Assembly: GCF_003583365.1 (NCBI RefSeq)
Contig: NZ_QXED01000002.1
Span: 682,001 to 746,000 of the forward strand
Reading direction: 5' to 3'
Length of the DNA: 64,000 bases
From: Fibrisoma montanum
GTDB lineage: Bacteria > Bacteroidota > Bacteroidia > Cytophagales > Spirosomataceae
The translations under genes were made by a program, and so were the position numbers. The notes beneath the pieces were generated by a model. That model was not told the DNA's origin. It saw nothing but the letters and a program-made list of their open reading frames with translations, and did no database searches. Of this stretch, positions 27,544 to 37,029 are shown one piece after another (position 1 is the stretch's first letter; each line of letters begins with the position of its first letter).

Positions 27544-29856
27544 ATGATGAGTATGAAAGAGTTAATAACCAGGGCGCATAACCCTAAAAATGTCGCGTTC
27601 ATCGGGGATTATCTCCCCCGGCAATGCGGTATCGCTACATTCACTGCTGATTTATACCAATCCTACAATCAATTTATCCCGGATTCACGGGCCATGGTCG
27701 TGTCGGTTAATGATACTGTCGAAGGCTACGATTATCCCAGTGAGGTCCGCTACGAGTTATACCAGCATGACCAGGAGTCGTATCGGAAAGCGGCCGAATT
27801 CCTGAATTCAAAAAACGTGGAGGTTGTGTGCCTCCAGCACGAATACGGCATCTACGGCGGACCGGCAGGCAGCTACATCCTGACGCTGCTGCGGAACCTG
27901 ACCATGCCCATCGTTACCACGTTTCATACTATTCTCAAGAATCCCAGTGAAGAACAACTACTCGTTCTGAAAAGCATTGCCGACCTGTCGTCGCGGGTAA
28001 TCTGCATGTCGGAGAAGGGTCGGAATTTCCTCATCAACATCTACGACGTACCCGCCGAGAAAATCGATCTGGTACCCCACGGTATACCCGATATGCCGTT
28101 TGTAGACCCGCATTTTTACAAAGACCGGTTCGGCATGGAGGGCAAGCAGACGCTGCTGACCTTCGGGCTGCTGTCGCCTAACAAAGGCATTGAGAACGTA
28201 ATCCGGGCGCTGCCGCGCATTGTTGAGCAGTTCCCGAACGTGGTCTATATGGTCCTCGGTGCCACCCACCCGAACCTGATTCGGGAACAGGGCGAGGTGT
28301 ACCGCGAAAGCCTGAAACAACTCGCGGCCGATTGCGGGGTTCGCCAGCATGTGCAGTTCTATAACCAGTTCGTCGAACTCGACGACCTGCTCGAATACCT
28401 CGGCGCGGCCGACATCTACATTACGCCGTATCTCAATCCGGCGCAGATTACGTCCGGTACGTTGTCCTACGCCTTTGGCTGCGGTAAAGCAGTAGTATCG
28501 ACGCCCTACTGGCATGCTGAAGAACTTCTGGCCGATGGCCGGGGTGTTCTGGTGCCTTTTGGCGATTCGGAGGCTGTTGCTGATGAGATCATCAAGTTGC
28601 TGAGCGATGAGCCGACCCGCCACGCGATGCGAAAAAAAGGCTACATGATGGGCCGCGAGATGATCTGGAGCCACGTGATTCAGCAGTACGCCGATGCGTT
28701 TGCCAAGGCGCGCAACGAACGTATGAGTACCATAAGCTCACAGACGACCTTTACGATGGGGGGCAACGGGGCATTCAAACTGCCGGCCCTGCGGCTCGAT
28801 CATCTCTATCGCCTGACCGACTCGACCGGGATCGTGCAGCACGCCCGGTATCACCTGCCGTTCTACGACGAAGGTTATTGCACCGACGATAACGCCCGGG
28901 CGCTGATTCTGACCCAGATGCTGCAGGAAGCCGGATTCGCTGACCGGAAGCTGGCGCAGGCCGCGGATACGTACGAGGCTTTTCTGAATCACGCGTATTC
29001 GCAGGAACACCGACAGTTCCGTAATTTCATGAGCTATGACCGGCACTGGCTCGAAGAGGTCGGGTCCGACGACAGCACGGGCCGGACCGTCTGGGCGCTG
29101 GGCACCTGCATCGGCCGCTCGACCGAACGGAATACCGTCACCTGGGCGATGAGCCTGCTTGAGAACGTGCTGCCCCGCGTGGCGGAAATGACTTCGCCCC
29201 GCGCCTGGGCATTTGCCCTGCTGGGTATTCACGAATACCAGAAGAAATTTAACAACGACCGGCTGGCCAAGACCATTCAGCAGCAGTTGCTCGACAAGCT
29301 GATCGCTCTCTACGACCAGACGGCTACTGAAGACTGGCCGTGGTTTGAGAACGTACTGTCGTATGATAACGCCGTGCTGGCTCATGCGCTCCTTCGCTCC
29401 GACGACCAGCGGCTGATCAACATTGGTCTGAACACCCTGCAGTGGCTGATGCACCTGCAAACCGCTGAGCGGGGCCATTTCCAGCCCATCGGCTCCAACG
29501 GCTTCTACGTGAAAGGACAGCCGCGGGCGTACTTTGATCAGCAGCCCCTGGAAGCCCAGAGTTCAGTATCAGCCTGCCTGGCTGCCTACGAGGTGACCGG
29601 TGATGAGGACTGGTACCGCAGGGCCATCAACGTATTCAAATGGTTTACGGGGCTGAACGATCTGAATTTGCCACTCTACGATCAGCAGACAGGCGGTTGC
29701 CGCGATGGGCTGCACATCGACCGGGTAAACCAGAACCAGGGGGCCGAATCGACGCTGTCGTATCTGCTGGCGCTGGCCGAACTGTACACTAAGCAAAAGC
29801 AACGTACAGAAACCCAGTCCGTTCGGGCTGCCATTACGTCGCTGATCAATGAATAA
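27544..29856 (+). CDS. family 4-like glycosyltransferase with C-terminal helical domain
   Basis: About 770 residues in two parts. Residues 1-390 are a GT-B glycosyltransferase: GDYLPRQCGIATFTADL and HEYGIYGG in the acceptor half, then FGLLSPNKGIENVIRALP and TPYLNPAQITSGTLSYAFG in the nucleotide-sugar half. Residues about 410-765 are helical with WxW and aromatic motifs (GYCTDDNARALILTQM, WALGTCIGRS, ENVLSYDNAVLAHALL) that look like an alpha/alpha toroid. Start codons at 27523 (GTG), 27544, 27547 and 27553 are possible. The following gene is a GH130 enzyme acting on mannosides, which suggests this transferase also handles mannose-containing glycans. The donor and acceptor are unknown. Confidence 0.83.
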   Translation: MMSMKELITRAHNPKNVAFIGDYLPRQCGIATFTADLYQSYNQFIPDSRAMVVSVNDTVEGYDYPSEVRYELYQHDQESYRKAAEFLNSKNVEVVCLQHEYGIYGGPAGSYILTLLRNLTMPIVTTFHTILKNPSEEQLLVLKSIADLSSRVICMSEKGRNFLINIYDVPAEKIDLVPHGIPDMPFVDPHFYKDRFGMEGKQTLLTFGLLSPNKGIENVIRALPRIVEQFPNVVYMVLGATHPNLIREQGEVYRESLKQLAADCGVRQHVQFYNQFVELDDLLEYLGAADIYITPYLNPAQITSGTLSYAFGCGKAVVSTPYWHAEELLADGRGVLVPFGDSEAVADEIIKLLSDEPTRHAMRKKGYMMGREMIWSHVIQQYADAFAKARNERMSTISSQTTFTMGGNGAFKLPALRLDHLYRLTDSTGIVQHARYHLPFYDEGYCTDDNARALILTQMLQEAGFADRKLAQAADTYEAFLNHAYSQEHRQFRNFMSYDRHWLEEVGSDDSTGRTVWALGTCIGRSTERNTVTWAMSLLENVLPRVAEMTSPRAWAFALLGIHEYQKKFNNDRLAKTIQQQLLDKLIALYDQTATEDWPWFENVLSYDNAVLAHALLRSDDQRLINIGLNTLQWLMHLQTAERGHFQPIGSNGFYVKGQPRAYFDQQPLEAQSSVSACLAAYEVTGDEDWYRRAINVFKWFTGLNDLNLPLYDQQTGGCRDGLHIDRVNQNQGAESTLSYLLALAELYTKQKQRTETQSVRAAITSLINE

Positions 29857-29941
29857 GTTTTAGTTGAAAGTTCGATGTCCAGGGTCTGCCCAGTTTAACA
29901 GAGTTGATTAGCAGACGTATACGCACGAACTTACTAGTGAG

Positions 29942-29996
29942 ACAGACGCCGATAGCAAGATTGCCCGCGGGTAAACATCTTGTTGTCTGCGTCTGT
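29942..29996. repeat. imperfect inverted repeat between glycosyltransferase and GH130 genes
   Basis: Arms of 20 bases (29942-29961 and 29977-29996) match at 17 positions. There is no T-run. It may fold in the intercistronic RNA. Confidence 0.45.
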
Positions 29997-30035
29997 TTCG
30001 TTCTAAATGCAACAACGTAAGACTGTACGTAGCAA

Positions 30036-31529
30036 ATGAGTCTAAAAGCGACCCGGACCGGAATTGTGCTCCGGCCTGATCCAACCCGTGTACTGTTCCG
30101 CCCGTTCGAGCTGGGCAGCACGACCCGAATTTTGAAAATTATTGCGCGCGTAAACGCCCTCACGGAGCCCGAGGTAGAGCAGAAACTGGCGGAGGTTATC
30201 CGTGAGTTCGGCAGCCGGCACTACAAACTGGAGCGCTTTTTTCTGAAGCGTTTCGACCAGCTGAAACCCCATCTGCTGACCGACGAGCCGCAGAGCCTGG
30301 AGCGAAAACTGTTGTTGGGGGCTTACTTTACGATGGAGTATTCGCTCGAATCGGCCGCGCTGTTCAACCCGTCGATGGTGTGGCACCCCGATCAGACCAA
30401 CGTACCGCCCGGCTATAAGCGGTTCGTGCTGAGTCTGCGGGCCACTGGCGAAGGACATATTTCGTCGATTTCGTTCCGGATGGGTTACATCGACGAAGAA
30501 GGAAAAATCATCCTGCGCAAGCCGTCGCGCTACGTCACCTCGCCCGAGATCGTGCCGAACCACCAGTTTAACCGGGCGCAGTTTGAACGTAAACTCTACG
30601 AACTGCACCTGTCGAACAGCATCTCCGAAAAAATGCTGGCCGGGCTGGGGGACGAATTCTCCCTGCCTGAGCTGGAAACGCAGGTAAAGCGCATTACGTC
30701 GCAGTTCCGCTACAATGCCGAATACGAAACCATCGCGAGTGGACTGCTGGGGCTGGCCCGGGCTAATTACGAGGTGCATTTTGACGAAGACCAGAGCCTC
30801 GACGAAAAATGCATCTTCCCTACCTCGCCGAACGAAACCAATGGGATCGAAGATGCGCGCTTTGTTCAGTTCACCGACGATAACGGCGAAGTGACCTACT
30901 ACGCGACCTATACGGCCTACAACGGCCGCGTTACGTTTCCGCAACTGCTCGAAACCAAAGATTTTACGCACTTCAACATCAATACGCTGAACGGCGCTGA
31001 AGTGTCGAACAAGGGTATGGCGCTCTTTCCCCGGAAGGTCAACGGCAAGTACGCTATGATTTCGCGGCAGGACGGCGAAAACATCTACCTGATGTACTCC
31101 GACGATCTGTACTTCTGGCAGACCAAAGAACTGATCTTGAAACCCACCTACAACTGGGAATTCGTACAATTAGGCAACTGTGGTTCTCCGATCGAAACCG
31201 AAGCCGGCTGGCTGGTCCTCAGTCACGGCGTGGGACCGATGCGGAAATACGCCATCGGCGCGTTCCTGCTGGATCTGAACGACCCCAGTAAGGTGATCGG
31301 GCGAACGAAGGAACCAATTCTCAGCCCCGACGAAAACGAACGGGAAGGCTACGTACCGAACGTGGTGTACAGTTGTGGTGGGCTGATCAGCGGCCGGGAG
31401 CTGATTATCCCGTATGCTATGTCGGACTACGCCAGTAGTTTCGCTACCGTAAACGTGGATGAGCTGCTACATGAACTAACGGCCGATCAGCCCCGAGCGG
31501 TGTCGGCAACGTCGCAGGAAGTAGCCTGA
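30036..31529 (+). CDS. glycoside hydrolase family 130 protein (beta-mannoside phosphorylase/hydrolase type)
   Basis: 497 residues without a signal peptide. GH130 enzymes cleave beta-mannosides, usually by phosphorolysis to mannose 1-phosphate, from a five-bladed propeller. Seen here are NGIEDARFVQF with the family's catalytic Asp, YYATYTAYNG, SNKGMALFPRKVNGKY, LGNCGSPIET and SHGVGPMRKYAIGAFLLDL. An N-terminal extension of about 200 mostly helical residues precedes the propeller, found in a subset of the family. It follows the glycosyltransferase by 180 bases and ends at a strong terminator. Whether it is a phosphorylase or a hydrolase depends on phosphate-binding residues I cannot assign by eye. 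Confidence 0.88.
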   Translation: MSLKATRTGIVLRPDPTRVLFRPFELGSTTRILKIIARVNALTEPEVEQKLAEVIREFGSRHYKLERFFLKRFDQLKPHLLTDEPQSLERKLLLGAYFTMEYSLESAALFNPSMVWHPDQTNVPPGYKRFVLSLRATGEGHISSISFRMGYIDEEGKIILRKPSRYVTSPEIVPNHQFNRAQFERKLYELHLSNSISEKMLAGLGDEFSLPELETQVKRITSQFRYNAEYETIASGLLGLARANYEVHFDEDQSLDEKCIFPTSPNETNGIEDARFVQFTDDNGEVTYYATYTAYNGRVTFPQLLETKDFTHFNINTLNGAEVSNKGMALFPRKVNGKYAMISRQDGENIYLMYSDDLYFWQTKELILKPTYNWEFVQLGNCGSPIETEAGWLVLSHGVGPMRKYAIGAFLLDLNDPSKVIGRTKEPILSPDENEREGYVPNVVYSCGGLISGRELIIPYAMSDYASSFATVNVDELLHELTADQPRAVSATSQEVA

Positions 31530-31549
31530 CAGAAGCGTAAACTGGTGTG

Positions 31550-31581
31550 ACCAGGCGGCTATTCAGCCGCCTGGTTTTTTT
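31550..31581 (+). terminator. terminator after GH130 gene
   Basis: An 11-bp perfect stem (ACCAGGCGGCT with AGCCGCCTGGT), loop ATTC, then seven T. Confidence 0.93.
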
Positions 31582-31928
31582 GTGCCCATCATTGAAGGTA
31601 TATACGTAATAATACTTAGTAAATATAACTATACTTTGTCTTTTAAATTAGTAGACAAGACTGATAAAGGGTCTGTAAACCAAGCCGAGAGAGCGTTTGT
31701 TTGGCCATTTTCTAACATTTTGGCGAGTATAATTAAAATGAAATTAATGTTAAATTGTTGATTATCAGTCAATATTAGCAAGTTCAGAATAAAATTCTAC
31801 TAAGAAGGATCGATAAAGTTAAATATTTGGTAAAACAGGTAGAGAATGAAATTTTGTTGAAACCGTTTTTTTGCACATTTTTGATATAGTTTTCTTAATC
31901 TAACTCTAACTTAATGCTCTTCATCTGT
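31582..31928. promoter_or_regulatory. AT-rich leader upstream of the first SusC gene
   Basis: About 350 bases, strikingly AT-rich and without a gene. It must hold the promoter and 5' leader of the first SusC/SusD operon. Partial matches to the Bacteroidota -7 box (TAnnTTTG) occur, but none has a well-spaced -33 box, so no promoter is placed. Confidence 0.45.
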
Positions 31929-34900
31929 ATGAAAAGACTTTTAGTCGTACAGTTCTTACTGTGTCTACTAAGTGTTCCGCTCCTTGCCCAGGACATCTCC
32001 GTTTCGGGTAAAGTCACGTCGGTTTCGGATGGTTCTTCACTCCCCGGCGTAAACATTGCCGTAAAAGGAACGTCGCGTGGTACGACCACAAACAGCGACG
32101 GTACGTACCGGCTCAACGTCCCTGCTAACTCTACGTTAGTGTTTAGTTTCATTGGTTTTGCCACCCAGGAAGTAGCCGTTGGTAACCGCACGACCGTTGA
32201 TGTTCGCCTGACCGACGATGCCGCCCAGCTTCAGGAGGTTGTTGTGACGGCCTTAGGTATTTCCCGGGAAAAGAAGGCCCTGAACTATGCCGTGCAGGAC
32301 ATCAAGCAGGAAAAGCTGAACATCGCCCGCGAACAGAACGTAGCCAACGCCCTGGCCGGTAAGATTGCCGGGGTGCAGGTGCTGGGGCAGTCGGGGGCCA
32401 AATTTGGTTCGCCTTCGATCCGGATTCGGGGGGTCAACTCACTGACCGGCAGCGATCCGCTCTACGTTGTTGACGGTACGCCGACCGACATCAGCCAGGT
32501 GAACATGGACGACGTCGATAACCTGACGGTACTGAAAGGGCCATCAGCAACGGCGCTTTACGGTAACCGGGCCTCGGCAGGCGTTATCGTGATCACGACC
32601 AAGCGCGCCAAGGCCGGCGAAACCCGGCTGGATATCAACCACAGCACGACGCTCGACATGGTGGCGCTGCTGCCGAAGTACCAGAACGAATACGGTGGTG
32701 GCTATTCGCAGGCATTCGAAACGTTTGAGTTCAATCCGGCGATTCACCCGGCATCGTGGCAGGCTTTTAACGGCCAGAACCTGATCGACTACTCAGCCGA
32801 CGAAAGCTGGGGGCCGCGGCTGGATGGTACGTTGTATCGCTCGGCGGCTTCGTGGCTGCCGGGGCCGCAGTTTGGGCAGTTGACCCCATTCGTAGCGCAG
32901 CCGAACAACGTCCGCGATTTCTTCGAGAAGCCGTTCAGTCACAATACGAACATTGCCTTCTCACGGGGCACGGAAGCGTTCCAGAGCCGGATTTCGTACA
33001 CGCACATTGCCAACAACGGGATCATTCCGAACTCGTGGCAGAATCGCGACTACATCAGCGCCAAGAACTCGATCCTGTTCGGCAAGAACCTGACGGCCAA
33101 TCTGAACATCAACTACACGGCCACGCATACGTTCAACCAGCCGGCCGACCGTTACGGCTCGACGGGTGGGACGGGGACGAGCAACAACCTGTTCGGCGTG
33201 AGCAACGCGATTCTGAACGGCTATAACCAGACGATCGGTTCGTTCAACCAGTGGTTTCAGCGTCAGGTGAGCATCGAAGACCTGCGCAACTACAAAAACC
33301 CGGACGGTACGTTCCGGAGCTGGAACATCGGTGGTCCGCTCGATCCGCGCCCGAAATACTGGGACAGCCCCTACACGCAGGTGTATGAAAACACCAACGA
33401 GAGCCGCAACAACCGACTGTTCGGGGATTTCGGCCTGACGTATCAGATCCTGCCGAACCTGAAAGCATCGGGTACGGTACGGCGCGATCAAAGCAATTTC
33501 TTCCAGGAAGGTCGCATTGCCGCCGGTACGCTGAACGAAGCCGGCCGCGGTGGGTATTCAAACGTTGCCGCCAACACCCGCGAGAACAACTACGAATTGC
33601 TGGTGAGCTACAACCAGGATTTCGGGGATAACCTGTCGGTCGTTGCCAACGCCGGGGGTAACATCCGCTACAACCGTACGGAGGGTGTTTTCCAGACAAC
33701 GGTAGGCGGTCTGTCGGTGCCGGGCTTCTACAACATTGCCGCATCGCGCGACCGGCCCACGGCCCGCAACTATTTGTATGAGCGGCAGGTAAACAGCCTG
33801 TTTGCCAACGTGAGCCTGGGCTTCCGCGACTTCGTGTTCGTTGAAGGATCGGTGCGGAACGACTGGTCAAGTACGCTGCCGGCCGGTAATAATTCGTACC
33901 TGTATCCCTCAATCTCGGCTGGTTTGATTTTCACCGAACTGATTCCGAAGAACAGCATACTGAGCTACGGTAAAATCCGGGGTGGTTATGCGCAGGTAGG
34001 TACCGACGTTGACCCGTATCAGACGGCACTGGCCTACTCCGTGGGTAACCCGTACCTGAACAACCCGACGCAGTTTCTGCCCGTTGCCCTGCCGAATGCG
34101 AATCTGCTGCCCGGCCGCTCGGCGTCTGTAGAAGCCGGGGTTGACCTGCGCTTCCTGAACAACCGGTTTGGTCTGGAGTTCACGGCGTATCAGAACAAGA
34201 ACCGCGACCAGATTATCCCGCTGCCGGTGGCTCCCACGAGCGGCTACTCAAACGCTTACGTGAACGCCGGTCTGATCGAAACGTCGGGTCTGGAACTGCA
34301 TATCTACGCAAATCCGGTTCGGTCATCGTCGGGCTTCAACTGGGAGTTTGATATCAACGCCGACCGCAACCGCTCGAGGGTAGTCGAACTGCTGCCGGGC
34401 CTGACCAACTACCAGCTGGATGGTCCACAGTGGCGTACACTGACGCTGAATGCCCGCGAGGGTAAGGAGTGGGGAACGCTGGTTGGCCAGGGTATCCGGA
34501 AAGACCCTGCTACGGGTAAGCCGGTGGTGTATGGCAGCGGCCCGAACGCCGGTCTGTACATCAAAGAAGACAACGTCGAACTGGGTTCTGTACTGCCGAA
34601 GTTCAAAGGAGGGATGATCAACACGCTGTCTTACAAGGACCTCGTTCTGCGGATCAGCACCGACTTTGTGGCCGGAGGCAAGTTCTTCTCAACGACCAAA
34701 ATGTTCAACGCCTACTCGGGTCTGGGGGCCGAAACGGCCGGTTTGAACGAACTGGGTAATCCGAAGCGTGATCCGGTGGCCGACGGGGGTGGTATTCTGC
34801 TCGATGCCGTAACGGAAGAAGGCCAGCCGAATACAACCCGCGTTGATGCGCAGACCTTGTACGAAAACTGGCTGTTTGCCCTGAACGAACGCTGGATTTA

Positions 34901-35135
34901 CGACAAAACATACGTTAAGCTGCGTGAGGTCTCGCTTGGCTATAATCTGCCCAAGCGTTTGCTGGGTAACCGCGTCAAGTCGGCCAACGTGTCGTTCATT
35001 GCCCGGAACCCGCTGCTGATCTACAGCGCTATCGGTGGCGGTATCGACATCTCTGAATCAGAAACGCTGTGGTATGAAGGTGGTCAGCTGCCGCCGGTTC
35101 GCTCATTTGGTGTTAACGTTCGTCTTGGTTTCTAA
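31929..35135 (+). CDS. SusC/RagA family TonB-linked outer membrane transporter (pair 1)
   Basis: About 1,068 residues. Signal peptide MKRLLVVQFLLCLLSVPLLAQ, then a carboxypeptidase-regulatory-like domain (VSGKVTSVSDGSSLPGVNI, TNSDGTYRL) and a TonB-box region (LQEVVVTALG). The plug carries NALAGKIAGVQV and SIRIRGVNSLTG, and a 22-strand barrel ends in a C-terminal aromatic residue (VNVRLGF). It imports a bulky nutrient across the outer membrane with energy from TonB, working as a lidded pair with the SusD lipoprotein encoded next. There is no extra STN domain, so it is not expected to signal to an anti-sigma factor. The substrate is unknown and no degradative enzyme lies alongside. The start at 31929 was preferred to 31914 for the signal peptide. 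Confidence 0.93.
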   Translation: MKRLLVVQFLLCLLSVPLLAQDISVSGKVTSVSDGSSLPGVNIAVKGTSRGTTTNSDGTYRLNVPANSTLVFSFIGFATQEVAVGNRTTVDVRLTDDAAQLQEVVVTALGISREKKALNYAVQDIKQEKLNIAREQNVANALAGKIAGVQVLGQSGAKFGSPSIRIRGVNSLTGSDPLYVVDGTPTDISQVNMDDVDNLTVLKGPSATALYGNRASAGVIVITTKRAKAGETRLDINHSTTLDMVALLPKYQNEYGGGYSQAFETFEFNPAIHPASWQAFNGQNLIDYSADESWGPRLDGTLYRSAASWLPGPQFGQLTPFVAQPNNVRDFFEKPFSHNTNIAFSRGTEAFQSRISYTHIANNGIIPNSWQNRDYISAKNSILFGKNLTANLNINYTATHTFNQPADRYGSTGGTGTSNNLFGVSNAILNGYNQTIGSFNQWFQRQVSIEDLRNYKNPDGTFRSWNIGGPLDPRPKYWDSPYTQVYENTNESRNNRLFGDFGLTYQILPNLKASGTVRRDQSNFFQEGRIAAGTLNEAGRGGYSNVAANTRENNYELLVSYNQDFGDNLSVVANAGGNIRYNRTEGVFQTTVGGLSVPGFYNIAASRDRPTARNYLYERQVNSLFANVSLGFRDFVFVEGSVRNDWSSTLPAGNNSYLYPSISAGLIFTELIPKNSILSYGKIRGGYAQVGTDVDPYQTALAYSVGNPYLNNPTQFLPVALPNANLLPGRSASVEAGVDLRFLNNRFGLEFTAYQNKNRDQIIPLPVAPTSGYSNAYVNAGLIETSGLELHIYANPVRSSSGFNWEFDINADRNRSRVVELLPGLTNYQLDGPQWRTLTLNAREGKEWGTLVGQGIRKDPATGKPVVYGSGPNAGLYIKEDNVELGSVLPKFKGGMINTLSYKDLVLRISTDFVAGGKFFSTTKMFNAYSGLGAETAGLNELGNPKRDPVADGGGILLDAVTEEGQPNTTRVDAQTLYENWLFALNERWIYDKTYVKLREVSLGYNLPKRLLGNRVKSANVSFIARNPLLIYSAIGGGIDISESETLWYEGGQLPPVRSFGVNVRLGF

Positions 35136-35236
35136 TCATAACAAACAGCCGTATTGAGTTGGGGAAGATACGATCGGTACCTCCGATCTCGTTCACCGAT
35201 TCAATACCGGCTATTCAAAACGACAAGTTTACTTTT

Positions 35237-36688
35237 ATGAAAAAATATTGGTTCAAATCCACTGTTTTTGCGGCCGTACTGTCAACCCTGACGGCTTGTA
35301 GCGACTTTGGGGATATAAATGTCAACCCTAACAACCCGTCGACGCCCAGCACACCGGCGCTGCTGACCGGGGCGATCCGGAACGTAGGGGCTATCAATGG
35401 GCAGGTAGGACCGGGGTCATTCAACATGACGCCCGCGCTGTATGTTCAGCAATTCGGCGACGTGACCTACATCGAGGACTCTCGATATAAGACGATCAAC
35501 TTCAGCTACAATGGGCTCTACACGGGGCCATTGCTCAGCCTGCAGGAGGTTATCGACCTGAACACGAATGAAGCAACCAAAACGGCGGCAGCTGCGACCG
35601 GTTCAAACGCGAACCAGATCGCTATTGCCCGCATCCTGAAGGCGTACTTCTTCCAGTTCATCACCGATCGCTGGGGCGATGTGCCGTATTCACAGGCCTT
35701 GAAAGCCAACCAGAATTTCACGCCGGCTTTTGACAAGCAGCAGGACATCTACAACGATCTGTTTAAGGAGTGGAAAGAAGCAGCGGCTCAGTTTGATGGG
35801 GGCGCAACGGCCCAGGGCGACATTCTGCTCAATGGCAACGCAGCCCGTTGGAAGAAATTCGCCAACTCGCTGCGCCTGATCGCGGCCCTGCGGTTGTCGA
35901 AGGTTGATCCGGCGAAAGGAAAAGCTGAATTTGCTGCGGCTCTGGCCGATGGGGTCTTTACGTCAAACGCCGATAACGTACAGTATAACTACCTGTCGGA
36001 GGCCAACAACGAGAACCCGTTGTACAACAACTACATCACGACGAACCGAAAGGATTTTGCCCTGAGCAACACCTTCGTTGATTACCTCAAGAAGGTGAAC
36101 GATCCACGACTGCCGTTCCTGGCCGATAAGAACATCAACGGCGAATACCGCGGTGTGCCGTACGGTGCGTTCCCGGCTCAGGGAAAGGCGCAGGATTTCT
36201 CACTGGCTGCTACGGCCATCCGGCAGCAGAACTCCCCGGTGAACGTCCTGACCTACGGCCAGGTGCTGCTGGCCCAGGCCGAAGCGGCTAAACTGGGCTG
36301 GACCAGCGGCAATGCCAAATCGCTCTACGAATCAGCCGTTAAAGCATCGATGCAGCAATGGATGGGGGCGGGCTATACCGAAGCCGCCTATACGGCCTAC
36401 ATCGCTCAGCCGGACGTAGCGTATTCGGAGACCAATGCGATTGAGCGGATTGCGACCCAGCGTTGGATTCACCTGTTCTTTCAGGGCACCGAAGCCTGGA
36501 ACGAGTGGCGCCGGACGGGCTACCCACAATTGAAGCCGACTGCGTCAACGCTGAATGGCGGTACCGAGATCCCGCGCCGACTGGCCTACCCGGTAACGGA
36601 AGTAACGCTGAACAAGGCGAACTACGACGCGGTCATCTCCCGCCAGGGGAAAGACGATCAGTACACCCGCGTATGGTGGGATAAGTAA
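35237..36688 (+). CDS. SusD/RagB family nutrient-binding lipoprotein (pair 1)
   Basis: About 483 residues. The start at 35237 (MKKYWFKSTVFAAVL) gives a lipoprotein signal with lipobox LTAC. SDFGDINVNPNNPS right after the lipidated Cys is typical of the SusD-like group 2. The helical TPR-like body includes KAYFFQFITDRWGDVPYSQAL, WKKFANSLRLIAALRLS and QRWIHLFFQGTEAWNEWRRTGYP. It caps the SusC barrel from outside and binds the nutrient. It lies about 100 bases behind the partner gene and ends at a strong terminator. An earlier TTG start at 35159 is unlikely. Confidence 0.92.
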   Translation: MKKYWFKSTVFAAVLSTLTACSDFGDINVNPNNPSTPSTPALLTGAIRNVGAINGQVGPGSFNMTPALYVQQFGDVTYIEDSRYKTINFSYNGLYTGPLLSLQEVIDLNTNEATKTAAAATGSNANQIAIARILKAYFFQFITDRWGDVPYSQALKANQNFTPAFDKQQDIYNDLFKEWKEAAAQFDGGATAQGDILLNGNAARWKKFANSLRLIAALRLSKVDPAKGKAEFAAALADGVFTSNADNVQYNYLSEANNENPLYNNYITTNRKDFALSNTFVDYLKKVNDPRLPFLADKNINGEYRGVPYGAFPAQGKAQDFSLAATAIRQQNSPVNVLTYGQVLLAQAEAAKLGWTSGNAKSLYESAVKASMQQWMGAGYTEAAYTAYIAQPDVAYSETNAIERIATQRWIHLFFQGTEAWNEWRRTGYPQLKPTASTLNGGTEIPRRLAYPVTEVTLNKANYDAVISRQGKDDQYTRVWWDK

Positions 36689-36730
36689 GTCTTATCCTGA
36701 AGCAACAGGTTATAAATAAGATCTATAAAT

Positions 36731-36778
36731 AATACAAAAAGCGCGGATTGTCAACCGATAATCCGCGCTTTTTGTATT
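36731..36778 (+). terminator. terminator after SusCD pair 1
   Basis: A perfect 19-bp stem (36731-36749 with 36760-36778) with a 10-base loop and T5 within the right arm. Very strong hairpin. Confidence 0.93.
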
Positions 36779-36952
36779 AAGGATGCATTAGTAAATCAGT
36801 AGAACCGGATTTTCTACCTAGTAATAAATAATTACTTAAAATAAATTTAGTTGCTCCTGAATCTCAATACTTAAAGCGTAGATTCCTAACAATATTAGGT
36901 ATCGTAGGTACAAAACAATATCTTATTACACTAAAATATCGAAAAACCATAT

Positions 36953-36984
36953 ATTGTTAAAGACTTTATTTTGTCCTAGTTTTG
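36953..36984 (+). promoter_or_regulatory. Bacteroidota-type promoter for SusCD pair 2
   Basis: A perfect -7 box TAGTTTTG (36977-36984) follows ATTG (36953-36956) at 20 bases, close to the TTTG/TAnnTTTG consensus and spacing known for Bacteroidota sigma factors. It lies 46 bases before the SusC start in AT-rich DNA. Confidence 0.6.
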
Positions 36985-37029
36985 AAAATTCAGTGCCAAT
37001 TAGCAACATCTCTAACCTAAATTAACTTT

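Noticed and set aside
30042-31169. 375-codon antisense frame over the GH130 gene
   Set aside because: Shadow of a clear GH130 gene; the translation has no family marks.
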